A DNA stretch of 30,796 nt from a virus: positions 1-30,796 of the IMG/VR virus record IMGVR_UViG_3300032309_001359; one strand, 5' to 3'. The position numbers and the translations under genes were made by a program. The notes under the pieces were generated by a model, which was given only the letters and a program-made list of their open reading frames with translations, searched no databases and was not told the DNA's origin. Positions 1 through 6,469 of this stretch are shown here, piece by piece (the stretch's first letter is position 1; every line of letters begins with the position of its first letter).

Positions 1-1
1 A

Positions 2-496
2 AAGCCCACGACGGTGACGTTCACGGTGGCCGACGCCAAGAAGGCCGGGCTGTGGGGCAAGTCTGGCCCGTGGCAGCAGTACCCGCGCCGCATGCTGCAG
101 CTGCGTGCCCGAGGCTTCGCCCTGCGTGACGCTTTCCCTGACGTTCTCCGTGGCCTTGTGACGGCCGAGGAAGCCCAGGACTACACGGCAGGCGAGCCAA
201 TCGTGACGCAGCCCGAGGCTGTGTACGCGAAGCCTGCCGAGCAGGCCAAGCCCGAGGACATGACGAAGGCCCGTCGAGCGATTGCCGCAGCCAAGGCTGT
301 CGATCGTCTGCGTCAGATCCACGCGACCGTGAGCGAGCGGCTTGACGCTGGCTTCTACACGCCGAGTCAGGCCAGCGAGTTGCTCGAGCTCATCGACACA
401 CGCATGGAGCTGATGACGCCGCGCGGCGATGCCTACGAGGACAACGGCACCGAGCACTTCGACGCCCAAGAAATCGAAGCGGAGGCCCGGTCATGA
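2..496 (+). CDS. RecT-like phage recombination protein, C-terminal part (5' end outside window)
   Basis: The frame is open back to the first bases of the window, so the gene starts upstream; the in-frame GTG at 14 lies inside the conserved block and is unlikely to be the start. The visible segment opens with an AGLWGKSGPW...YPRRML..RARGFALRDAFPDVLRG signature. I associate this with the C-terminal region of phage RecT-type single-strand annealing proteins, which pair complementary strands during phage recombination; this is recall of family sequence, not a search. The last 90 residues are Ala/Glu-rich, helical and variable. It overlaps the next gene by ATGA at 493-496, suggesting translational coupling. 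With the RusA resolvase at 6062 it would form part of a recombination module. It could instead be an unrelated replication-associated protein. Confidence 0.6.
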   Translation, partial: KPTTVTFTVADAKKAGLWGKSGPWQQYPRRMLQLRARGFALRDAFPDVLRGLVTAEEAQDYTAGEPIVTQPEAVYAKPAEQAKPEDMTKARRAIAAAKAVDRLRQIHATVSERLDAGFYTPSQASELLELIDTRMELMTPRGDAYEDNGTEHFDAQEIEAEARS

Positions 497-765
497 GTAA
501 GGTATACCAGTGCGATCTGATGCGACTCGAAACGCCTAGCGTCTACGAGCACTCTGGCGACATCGTTCAGGTGGACGGTGAGCAGATGATCCGGCTGCCC
601 CACGGAACGATCGTTCCGCTGCGTGAAGGCCAGTGGCACGAAACGCTGCCTGATGCCCGGAGGGCTGCTGCCGCGCAGGTTGAAGCCGCGACGGTAACGC
701 TTCACGGCCTGGCGGCGCGGCTTCGAGCAGAGGCGGACGCTGAGGAAGCGAGGGCTGACGCATGA
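493..765 (+). CDS. hypothetical protein, 90 aa
   Basis: I do not recognise this protein. The N-terminal half has short beta-type segments (YQCDLMRLETPSV, DIVQVDGEQMIRLP) suggesting a small beta fold. The C-terminal third is Ala/Glu/Arg-rich and should form a single charged helix. No cysteines are clustered and there is no membrane segment. Start ATG 493 overlaps the stop of the preceding RecT-like gene, and its own stop overlaps the start of the next gene (ATGA at 762-765), so it is clearly part of a coupled operon. The frame is supported by this tight packing rather than by a known family. Confidence 0.7.
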   Translation: MSKVYQCDLMRLETPSVYEHSGDIVQVDGEQMIRLPHGTIVPLREGQWHETLPDARRAAAAQVEAATVTLHGLAARLRAEADAEEARADA

Positions 766-956
766 CTGCCAACGAGTACCTGGCCCAAGTTCGAGCCGCT
801 GACACAGTCGAGGCCGCGTACGCGATCAAGGAGCAGGCATACGCCGAAGCCTTGGCGAAGCGGCTGACGGTTGAGGAGTGGAACGCCATATGGATTGCAT
901 ACGACCGTCGCTCCCGGCCGTGGCGCTACATGGAAAGCAACTACACAGGGGACTAA
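762..956 (+). CDS. hypothetical protein, 64 aa
   Basis: A small, mostly helical acidic protein of unknown function. Tyr, Trp and Ala are frequent (AYAIKEQAYAEALAKR, WNAIWIAYDRR). The start overlaps the upstream stop by ATGA. The stop at 954-956 is followed by about 150 bases without an evident gene before the next Shine-Dalgarno-led gene at 1111, so it may close the upstream operon segment. No motif identifies a function. Confidence 0.6.
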   Translation: MTANEYLAQVRAADTVEAAYAIKEQAYAEALAKRLTVEEWNAIWIAYDRRSRPWRYMESNYTGD

Positions 957-1110
957 CACAGCCGGCACGCCATTGCCACCAGCTGCGTTCGCTTCAGCAG
1001 CATTGGCCGCCGAGCGGGAGTGGCGAGTAACCACCGCAGCTGCAGCTCTGCCTCCCAGGGTAATGCGGCCGGGTGCCGCACGAGACGCGGCCAATACACA
1101 CGGAGGTTGT

Positions 1111-1425
1111 ATGTCCGACTACTTCAGCGAATCGCTCGACACGCTGCCGCTGTTTCGCCGCACCGATCCGGTTACGAGCAAGGCCGCAGCCGCTGACGCG
1201 AAGACGTTCCGAGGCGAGCATCACGCGGCCATTGTCGAAGCGCTGAGCCAAGGCCCGGCCGGGGCTAGTGGCATCGCGGCACGGTGTGGGCTGCTCGCCC
1301 ACCAGGTCAACAAGCGAATACACGAGCTCGCCAAGTGCGGGCGGATCGTGGAGACGGGCAACATCGTCACCAGCGCCAGCGGACGCGGGGAAAGGGAATG
1401 GAAAGCAACGGCGGCGTCTTGTTGA
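1111..1425 (+). CDS. winged-helix-like DNA-binding protein, 104 aa
   Basis: The start is placed at ATG 1111 because a strong GGAGG (1102-1106) precedes it; the longer in-frame extension upstream is low-complexity and lacks a ribosome site. Residues about 20-30 read DPVTSKAAAAD, a motif common in small phage HTH proteins. It is followed by a helix-turn-helix plus wing pattern: EALSQGPAGASGIAARCGL, then HQVNKRIHELAKCGRIVETG. This layout resembles MarR or ArsR-like winged helices used as small phage transcription factors. The sequence shows no enzymatic motif. A role in regulating the neighbouring replication genes is inference from position. Confidence 0.65.
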   Translation: MSDYFSESLDTLPLFRRTDPVTSKAAAADAKTFRGEHHAAIVEALSQGPAGASGIAARCGLLAHQVNKRIHELAKCGRIVETGNIVTSASGRGEREWKATAASC

Positions 1426-1468
1426 CGTGCGGCCGAGAGTGGTGGAAGGGAAACGAAAGGAGGCCGCG

Positions 1469-2254
1469 ATGCGGCTGCTGAAGACAGAGAACCGGAAAAT
1501 CAACGTGGACGAACTGCAGATCTCGGAAGCGTACCAGCGGACGATCGTTCCCGCTCGCGTCAACAGAATTGCCAAGAACATTGACCAAGATGCCTTTGGG
1601 TCGCTCACTGTCGGAGAGCGCCGAGACGGCACGCTGTGGGTTGTGGATGGAATGCAGCGACTGACGGCGGCACGCAAGCTTGGGATAGCGATGGTTCCGT
1701 GCGACGTGTTTTCTTCTGAAGGACAAGAGCACGAGGCGCGCGTTTTTCGTCTCAAGAACAAGGAGCGAACTAACGTCACGGCCTGCGCGCTGTTTCGTGC
1801 GCAACTTGTTGAGGGTGACTCGCAGACTGTCGAGATTGCGCGAGTCGTGGAGGCCGCTGGCTTGAGCCTGCGCTTTGAATCCGGCAAGCCTGGCTGGCCT
1901 TTCGTGAAGGCCGTCGTGTCTCTGGAAAAGGCGCATCGGAAGGTTGGCGTGGAAGGCCTAGCAGCTGTGCTGTCAATCATCTGCCAAGCGTGGTTTGGAG
2001 AGTCAGAGTCTCTTCGCGGTGACATCATCAGTGGACTCGCTTACTTCATTCACAAGACGCCCGACTTCGACAAGGATCGGCTGGTTAAGAAGTTGGCCGA
2101 CAAGCCAGTAAGCGCCCTTATCCGTGCCGCAGATGCGACGTTCAAGCTTGAACGCGACAGGGCGGCGTCTAGCAGCGATCGCTCCTATGCGATGTGCATG
2201 GCAATCGAGTGCGTCTATTTCAAGGGAATGCGCAAGAAGAGACACCAAGTGTGA
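1469..2254 (+). CDS. ParB/Srx-like domain protein, 261 aa
   Basis: Start ATG 1469 is chosen because AAAGGAGG at 1456-1463 lies just upstream; the frame is open further 5' without a ribosome site. Residues about 15-75 contain EAYQRTIVPARVNRIAKNID, then LWVVDGMQRLTAARKLG. The latter matches the dG-R-aa-LG box of the ParB N-terminal/sulfiredoxin-like fold, which binds or hydrolyses nucleotides. The Gly-Met-Gln-Arg pattern is seen in standalone phage ParB-like proteins rather than partition ParB, and no HTH centromere-binding domain is obvious. The C-terminal half is helical. Context next to a DUF1376 replication-type gene suggests DNA metabolism; the exact role is unknown. Confidence 0.7.
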   Translation: MRLLKTENRKINVDELQISEAYQRTIVPARVNRIAKNIDQDAFGSLTVGERRDGTLWVVDGMQRLTAARKLGIAMVPCDVFSSEGQEHEARVFRLKNKERTNVTACALFRAQLVEGDSQTVEIARVVEAAGLSLRFESGKPGWPFVKAVVSLEKAHRKVGVEGLAAVLSIICQAWFGESESLRGDIISGLAYFIHKTPDFDKDRLVKKLADKPVSALIRAADATFKLERDRAASSSDRSYAMCMAIECVYFKGMRKKRHQV

Positions 2255-2322
2255 TCGACGCCGCCCTTGTGATAGGCACGAAGCCGCTTCGACGCGGCAG
2301 GGCGGAATGGAAAGGGTGCTTT

Positions 2323-2640
2323 ATGCCGTGGAAGACTGTTTCTCGGAATTTTATTGAGCTCGGATCTCCGACTGGCGGCTCTATGAAGTTGCGCGTTGTG
2401 TGGGATCCGCGTGGAACGGACGTTGCCTACGTCGTGAACATGCACGGCGAGGGTGACAGTAACGCAGCGCTTATTGCAGCTGCCCCTGACTTATTTGAAG
2501 CGTGCCGCGAAATGTTTGACGCGGCTATCGACAATCACTCGCGTGTTCCTGATCGTGTAATGGACGCCGCGCGAAAGTGCCGCGCTGCATACAGCAAGGC
2601 AATTACCGGCAAGGAGGCCACGGATGGCACGCAAGCCTGA
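2323..2640 (+). CDS. small phage protein with AALIAAAPDLFEA motif, 105 aa
   Basis: The start is placed at ATG 2323, about 8 bases after AAAGGG (2310-2315); ATG 2383 is an alternative. The central motif NAALIAAAPDLFEACREM is a variant of the NARLIAAAPELLEAL helix found in many unrelated phage proteins of unknown function. Upstream is a short beta segment (KLRVVWDPRGTDVAYVVNM). The gene overlaps the start of the DUF1376 gene by 17 bases. No catalytic residues can be assigned. The motif is recognisable, but its biological role is not established to my knowledge. Confidence 0.65.
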   Translation: MPWKTVSRNFIELGSPTGGSMKLRVVWDPRGTDVAYVVNMHGEGDSNAALIAAAPDLFEACREMFDAAIDNHSRVPDRVMDAARKCRAAYSKAITGKEATDGTQA

Positions 2641-3451
2641 CAGCCACCACGTGCTTCCGCTGTTCTGCGACGATCTGATCGCGTCCACGGTGGACATGAC
2701 GCCTGCTTGCTTCGGGGCGTACGTCCGACTGATCTGCTACGCCTGGACGCGCGGCGGGATTCCTGACAGCGAGGATGCCTGCACTCGAATCGCCGGCGGG
2801 CTTGAGCATGGTGATTGGCTCAGTATCCGGGCTCGGCTGGTGCCCATCGCAGACGGATCGCACTGCGATCGCACTGCGATCGCAAACGGATCGCAGGCTG
2901 ATCTCCGGCTGACTCACCCCAGGCTTGAGCTAGAGCGGCAGGCCGTTCAGGCCCACAAGCAAAAGAAGTCAGACGCCGGGAAAAAGGGCAATGACGCTAG
3001 GTGGGGATCGCAAACGGATCGCAAAACGATCGCAGAAGGTATCGCAAACGGATCGCAAACGGATCGCAAAACGATCGCCCCTAATCCTTCCCCTAGCCTT
3101 CCCGCTAGAGAAGACAAAACACACACACACGGGAACGGCGACGAGTTTCGCCAGCCAGGGTGGGCAGCCACTGAGTGGCAGCGATTCGTGGAGCAGTGGA
3201 ACTCGACTGAAAAGGCACAGCCGTGGCCCGGCCTTATGGCGCCCGACGGCTGGGTGAATAACGCCTGCTATCCGGCATGGCTGGAGAAGGCTTACCAGGC
3301 CATGGCTCGGCTGCCGCAGTGTCATTTCTTCGACACGCCGCTGGCCGTTACTCGGTTCTTCACCTACGTCGACCGCATCTTGGCCGGCGAGTTTGACAAC
3401 GCAAAGCAAGATCGAAGCAGAGCACGCCAGCCAGTAGGAGGGAACCTATGA
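2624..3451 (+). CDS. DUF1376 family replication-type protein, 275 aa
   Basis: Residues about 8-60 fit the DUF1376 domain: LPLFCDDLIASTVDMTP..FGAYVRLICYAWTRGGIPD. This domain is frequent in phage replication modules, often as a basic initiator-like protein. The C-terminal 100 residues (about 175-265) are helical and Trp-rich, ending in a TRFFTYVDRILAG motif. The middle (about 75-155) is a linker whose DNA is made of two clusters of GATCGC repeats with 11-base spacing. Because 11 is not a multiple of 3, the repeats translate only secondarily into GSQTDRKTIA blocks. This recalls the lambda O gene, where origin iterons lie inside the initiator. The initiator role is inference. It overlaps its downstream gene by ATGA at 3448. 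Confidence 0.65.
   Translation: MARKPDSHHVLPLFCDDLIASTVDMTPACFGAYVRLICYAWTRGGIPDSEDACTRIAGGLEHGDWLSIRARLVPIADGSHCDRTAIANGSQADLRLTHPRLELERQAVQAHKQKKSDAGKKGNDARWGSQTDRKTIAEGIANGSQTDRKTIAPNPSPSLPAREDKTHTHGNGDEFRQPGWAATEWQRFVEQWNSTEKAQPWPGLMAPDGWVNNACYPAWLEKAYQAMARLPQCHFFDTPLAVTRFFTYVDRILAGEFDNAKQDRSRARQPVGGNL
2855..2903 (+). repeat. iteron-like array 1: GATCGC every 11 bp
   Basis: GATCGC begins at 2856, 2867, 2878 and 2889, each exactly 11 bases apart, with a degenerate fifth unit (GATCTC) at 2900. Several units form the palindrome GCGATCGC. The array lies within the DUF1376 gene and its period is out of phase with codons, which argues for selection on the DNA. An 11-bp period is about one helical turn, as for protein binding on one face. 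Confidence 0.75.
3006..3078 (+). repeat. iteron-like array 2: GATCGC/TATCGC every 11-12 bp
   Basis: GATCGC begins at 3006, 3017, 3028, 3051, 3062 and 3073, with TATCGC at 3040; spacings are 11, 11, 12, 11, 11, 11. The unit consensus is GATCGCAAACG. Immediately 3' (3080-3135) is a pyrimidine-rich stretch followed by AAAACACACACACAC, which is A/C-rich relative to the surroundings and could be an unwinding element. Together with array 1 it makes a candidate phage replication origin inside the DUF1376 gene. Confidence 0.75.
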
Positions 3452-3927
3452 GGACGTGGGACAGCAACAAGCAGGCAATGAACCAACTTTGGTCGCAGTG
3501 CCAGTGGAGCGAAGAGGAGCGCCGCCTGCTCAACGACGATCTTTCGTCGCTTGACCAGGACGTTCTCTACGACGCATTGCGGAACGTGAAGCGCACGCGC
3601 GACACGCTGTACCCGCAGCTGAAGTGGATCACTGAAGAGTATCGGCACCTGTACCGCATGAAGCAGTTCTTGCTTAAGCCTGCGCCGGGCACCAGTGAGC
3701 CGCGCAAGCCTGTGAGTATCTGCAAAGAATCCGACTCGCGGATTGGCGCGGAGCTGCGGCAAGTGATTCAGAACGCAAAGCCTGCAGACAAGCAAGAGAT
3801 TGTTGACTTGATCGCCGAGAACGCTTCGTTCTTGAAGATCGAAATGCAGACTGCCTATCGGCTCGTGCGCTATCTGCTTGAGCGCCTGGGCCTGGCCGGC
3901 GGCAACGTGTACGGAGACGCAACATGA
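3448..3927 (+). CDS. hypothetical protein, 159 aa
   Basis: The family is not recognised. The protein is almost entirely alpha-helical and charged. An N-terminal segment (MNQLWSQCQWSEEERRLLNDDL) is followed by a KRTRDTLYPQLKWITEEY helix and a C-terminal helical pair from about residue 100. No membrane segment, metal-binding cluster or nucleotide motif is visible. The start overlaps the DUF1376 stop and its stop overlaps the LexA-like gene start (ATGA at 3924), so it is translated with the replication cluster. A replication accessory role would fit the location but is only inference. Confidence 0.65.
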   Translation: MRTWDSNKQAMNQLWSQCQWSEEERRLLNDDLSSLDQDVLYDALRNVKRTRDTLYPQLKWITEEYRHLYRMKQFLLKPAPGTSEPRKPVSICKESDSRIGAELRQVIQNAKPADKQEIVDLIAENASFLKIEMQTAYRLVRYLLERLGLAGGNVYGDAT

Positions 3928-4166
3928 CCACGTCCACCCCGATACGCCCGCTGACCGATCGCCAGCGCGAGATATATCGCTGGATCGTGCAGTACATCGC
4001 AACGCACGGCTACTCGCCCACGGTGCGAGAGCTGTGCCTGGCGTTTCAATTCGACTCGCCCAACGGTGCCATGTGCCACCTGCTGCCGCTTCGGAAGAAG
4101 GGCTACCTAGCGTGGAACGAGCGGCAGTCGCGCACCATCCGCCCGATTCAAGAGGTGGGCGCATGA
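3924..4166 (+). CDS. LexA-type DNA-binding domain protein without protease domain, 80 aa
   Basis: The whole protein matches the LexA N-terminal winged helix (PF01726): LTDRQREIYRWIVQYIATHGYSPTVREL, then a recognition helix beginning in FQFDSPNGA, then KKGYLAWNERQSRTIRPI. Full LexA is about 200 residues and carries a Ser/Lys autopeptidase; here the protein ends right after the wing, so RecA-stimulated self-cleavage is impossible. It would bind DNA, perhaps SOS-box-like operators, as a constitutive regulator or as a competitor of host LexA. The start overlaps the upstream stop by ATGA, and its stop overlaps the next ATG. The domain assignment is strong; the function within the phage is inference. 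Confidence 0.85.
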   Translation: MTTSTPIRPLTDRQREIYRWIVQYIATHGYSPTVRELCLAFQFDSPNGAMCHLLPLRKKGYLAWNERQSRTIRPIQEVGA

Positions 4167-4354
4167 CCGACAACCCGTACAAGCTGCCGCCGCCGTCGAT
4201 CGTGGCCGACATGTGCGCTCAGCGCGCGTGGGATGACGAGGTGGACGATGACACGCGGCTGCGCTTGGAGTTTGCGGCCGACACGATCCGCGAGCTGATG
4301 CAGCGGCTGGTCCGCCAGGCGTTGCACCTCGAACGAGCGGAGGCGACACGATGA
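4163..4354 (+). CDS. hypothetical protein, 63 aa
   Basis: A small acidic helical protein of unknown function, beginning with ATG 4163 in the ATGA overlap with the LexA-like gene. The first 18 residues are Pro-rich (NPYKLPPPSIVADM). The rest is one long amphipathic helix (LEFAADTIRELMQRLVRQALHLERAEA). It ends in another ATGA overlap at 4351-4354 with the small membrane protein downstream. Its placement in an unbroken chain of overlaps is the main evidence that it is real. Confidence 0.6.
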   Translation: MTDNPYKLPPPSIVADMCAQRAWDDEVDDDTRLRLEFAADTIRELMQRLVRQALHLERAEATR

Positions 4355-4509
4355 CCGTGCGCGACTTCGTGATGCTGAGCCTTGGAGAAATTGTCCTCGT
4401 GCTGACGTTCGGCATTGGGATTTTGGTGGGTTGTTCTTTGAAACGAAGGGAATCTGACAATGGCAACCGCGACGAAGAAACGAACCGGGATCGAACTGGC
4501 GGCGTCTGA
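4351..4509 (+). CDS. small single-pass membrane protein, 52 aa
   Basis: The frame beginning at ATG 4351 (ATGA overlap with the upstream stop) encodes a short N-terminus and a hydrophobic segment of about 20 residues (LGEIVLVLTFGIGILVGC). A charged, Asn/Arg/Glu-rich tail follows. It overlaps the sliding-clamp start at 4460 by 50 bases. The VGC at the end of the hydrophobic stretch is weakly lipobox-like. The membrane segment and coupled start support a real gene; function is unknown. Confidence 0.5.
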   Translation: MTVRDFVMLSLGEIVLVLTFGIGILVGCSLKRRESDNGNRDEETNRDRTGGV

Positions 4510-5563
4510 TTTGAAGGCGGCGGTGGCCGCAGTCTCGCCGGCTGTGCCGACGCGCAGCCCGAAGCCTATCTACCAGGCCGTGCGTCTGGGCGACGGTCTG
4601 CTGACGGGATCTCATGGTGAAGTGCGCATCGACGTGACCGTGGACTACCACGGCGATGCGATCCTGCTGCCACACGGCAGGCTCTCGCAGATCCTCGGGG
4701 CCGCGACGGGCGACACCGTGACGCTGGAGCCGGGCGAGACCAGCTGCGTGGTGCGGGCGGGCTCGGGCACGTGGACGCTGCCCACGGAGTCGGCGGCGGA
4801 ATACCCCATGTGGGAGCCGGCCGACGCCAAGCCGGTGACACGGCTGCCGGCGGACCAGTTCGTGCGGGCTGTGCGGGGCGTGGTGTTTGCCACCGATGAT
4901 GACTCCAGCCGGTTCGCCCTCGGGGCCGTGCTCATCGAGGTGAAGGGCGAGACGGTGTCTTTCGTCGCAACAGACGGCCGGAGACTGAGCCTCGTGGAGT
5001 GCGAGCACGACCTGGCGGTTGATGACTCGCAGACGCTCGTGCCGAGCAGGGTGATGGGCATCCTGTCGCGGCTGGCCCTGGCTGACTCCGATGGGTCGAT
5101 CCAGCTCGAGGCGACCGGCAAAGAGATTGTGGCCACGATCGGCACGGCAACTGTCACGGCCCGGCTGATCGAGGGCCGCTTCCCCCGGTGGCGCGACGTG
5201 GTGCCGGATCTCGACTGCGAGCCGACAACCGTGCTTGCCGAGCAGCTGCTGGCTGCGGTCAAGGCTGCGGCAATCGTGACTACCGAGGCCAGCCGGGGCA
5301 TTGACTTTGCCTTCAGCGACAAGGGGCTGTGGCTCCACGGCAAGTCGAGCGAGGCCGGAGAGTCGAGCGTCACGTGCGAACTGGTGGAGGCTGGCACGGC
5401 CTGCACGGTGAAGCTGGACCCGCGATACGTGCGGCAGTGGCTTGAAGGGCTGCCGGCGGACGGCGAGCCCACGGTGAGCGTCCAGGCGAAGGACGGGCAG
5501 TCGGCGGTGATCCTGCGTACGGATTGCCACACGGGTGTGGTCATGCCGATGGCAGCGGAGTGA
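4460..5563 (+). CDS. dnaN: DNA polymerase III sliding clamp (beta subunit) homologue, 367 aa
   Basis: Length (367) and overall sequence fit the bacterial beta clamp, a homodimeric ring of three repeated domains per subunit that tethers DNA polymerase to the template. Recognisable blocks are FALGAVLIEV followed by VATDGRRLSLVEC (end of the central domain start), TARLIEGRFPRWRDVVP (domain 2 end), and VVMPMA at the extreme C-terminus, which corresponds to the family MPMR ending that lines the partner-binding pocket. No polymerase or clamp loader is in the window, so the phage clamp may recruit the host replicase or a polymerase encoded elsewhere. It lies in the replication cluster between small unknown genes and HTH and RusA genes. 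Confidence 0.92.
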   Translation: MATATKKRTGIELAASDLKAAVAAVSPAVPTRSPKPIYQAVRLGDGLLTGSHGEVRIDVTVDYHGDAILLPHGRLSQILGAATGDTVTLEPGETSCVVRAGSGTWTLPTESAAEYPMWEPADAKPVTRLPADQFVRAVRGVVFATDDDSSRFALGAVLIEVKGETVSFVATDGRRLSLVECEHDLAVDDSQTLVPSRVMGILSRLALADSDGSIQLEATGKEIVATIGTATVTARLIEGRFPRWRDVVPDLDCEPTTVLAEQLLAAVKAAAIVTTEASRGIDFAFSDKGLWLHGKSSEAGESSVTCELVEAGTACTVKLDPRYVRQWLEGLPADGEPTVSVQAKDGQSAVILRTDCHTGVVMPMAAE

Positions 5564-5567
5564 CGCC

Positions 5568-5894
5568 ATGCCCGTAGTGCGACACGTTGACCTGGCCCGG
5601 CTGTACCAATTGTGGAACGACCACACGCTCACCCGCGTGAAGGTTTCGGCCATGCTTGGCATCAGCCCTACGCATCTCACGCGGCTCGTGGCGCGGCACA
5701 AGCTACCGCCACGGCCGCGTGATAAGAACCAGCAGATAAACGACCCGACGCCAGACGAGATTGCAGAGCGTGCAAGGCAGTGCCGGGAGCGGCACTATGC
5801 ACAGAGGCGGGCCGAGCCCGACTGCTCGACTACGTCAAAGGTCAGCAAGTGGCGGGCCGGCATCTGCCAGCCCAGCGGAGGCCGTCACGCTTGA
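5568..5894 (+). CDS. HTH protein of a family duplicated in this phage, 108 aa
   Basis: The start is ATG 5568, five bases after the clamp stop. Residues about 8-45 (LYQLWNDHTLTRVKVSAMLGISPTHLTRLVARHKLPPRPR) give a clear helix-turn-helix of the type that ends in an LP.R wing-like turn. A second block, DPTPDEIAERARQCRERHYAQRRAEP, follows. The same two-block layout occurs in the protein at 7939 (DPTPEEIS...H.EQRRNEP), so the two are paralogues. They bracket the RusA, FkbM and glycosyltransferase genes. A transcription-factor or sequence-specific DNA-binding role is inferred from the HTH; the target is unknown. Confidence 0.7.
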   Translation: MPVVRHVDLARLYQLWNDHTLTRVKVSAMLGISPTHLTRLVARHKLPPRPRDKNQQINDPTPDEIAERARQCRERHYAQRRAEPDCSTTSKVSKWRAGICQPSGGRHA

Positions 5895-5915
5895 CGCCGT
5901 CGCCATGCTGCGTGC

Positions 5916-6065
5916 ATGGCACCTTGGCTGATCGCACTGACCGGCGGCATCTATCTCGTGGTGGCGGCCGACCTGGCCCTGCATGGCAAAGCGGGGCTAG
6001 GTCTGGCGTACCTCGGGTACGCATTCGCTAACGTCGGCCTTTACCTGGCGGCGAGGGCATCGTGA
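5916..6065 (+). CDS. two-segment small membrane protein, 49 aa
   Basis: ATG 5916 opens a 49-residue frame with two hydrophobic stretches: APWLIALTGGIYLVVAADLAL and LGLAYLGYAFANVGLYLAA, separated by HGKAG. This is a hairpin-like inner membrane protein. Its stop (6063-6065) overlaps the GTG start of RusA at 6062, giving a GTGA coupling. Similar tiny two-helix membrane proteins occur in many phages without assigned function; I cannot say more. An ATG at 5904 is not in this frame. Confidence 0.6.
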   Translation: MAPWLIALTGGIYLVVAADLALHGKAGLGLAYLGYAFANVGLYLAARAS

Positions 6066-6469
6066 ACGCCATCACGTTCTCTGTGCCTGGCGATCCCGTG
6101 CCGCAGCCACGGGCTCGGATCACCGTGAGAGGCAAGCACGGGCACGCCTACACGCCATCAGCCCACCCGATCCACGCCTACCGGGCGGCGATTGCAGCCG
6201 CAGCAATCGAAGCCGGGGCAACGCCCACCGACTCCGCGCCAATCACGCTGATCGTTGATCTTGTGTGGACTAGGCCGAAGAGCCACTTTCGCAAGAGCGG
6301 GTTGCGAGACAACGCCCCGAAGCTGCCACGGCCCGACTGCTCGAACGTGCTGAAAGGGATTGAGGATGCACTGAACGGCGTGGCGTGGGTGGATGACACA
6401 CAAATAGGCCGGTTCATTGTGGAAAAAACGTATGGCACGGAGGCACGGACCACCGTGCGAATCACATGA
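6062..6469 (+). CDS. rusA: RusA-like Holliday junction resolvase, 135 aa
   Basis: Starts with GTG 6062. The N-terminus (ITFSVPGDPVPQPRAR) and the catalytic block (PRPDCSNVLKGIEDALNG followed by WVDDTQI) match RusA-type endonucleases, which cut four-way junctions during phage recombination and packaging. Length 135 is close to the E. coli protein (about 120). In E. coli RusA the metal-binding residues are D70, D72 and D91. Here the first and third are present, but the position of D72 is Ser (DCSN instead of DxDN). This may alter activity or reflect a subfamily. It overlaps the FkbM gene by ATGA. Confidence 0.85.
   Translation: MNAITFSVPGDPVPQPRARITVRGKHGHAYTPSAHPIHAYRAAIAAAAIEAGATPTDSAPITLIVDLVWTRPKSHFRKSGLRDNAPKLPRPDCSNVLKGIEDALNGVAWVDDTQIGRFIVEKTYGTEARTTVRIT

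Noticed and set aside
871-1110. N-terminal extension of the winged-helix gene
   Set aside because: Ala/Pro/Arg-rich without a ribosome site; GGAGG places the start at 1111.
994-2028. Open frame of about 344 codons on the - strand opposite the winged-helix and ParB-like genes
   Set aside because: Low-complexity Ser/Arg composition, no ribosome site, and overlap with well-supported + strand genes.
3006-3078. Short regular repeats resembling a CRISPR array
   Set aside because: Units are 11 bases with no variable spacers of constant length; they are iteron-like and lie in a coding gene.
4148-5701. Long open frame of about 517 codons on the - strand opposite the sliding clamp
   Set aside because: It is a shadow of the GC-rich dnaN codons; the translation is Arg/His-rich without family motifs, and the + strand gene is unmistakable.
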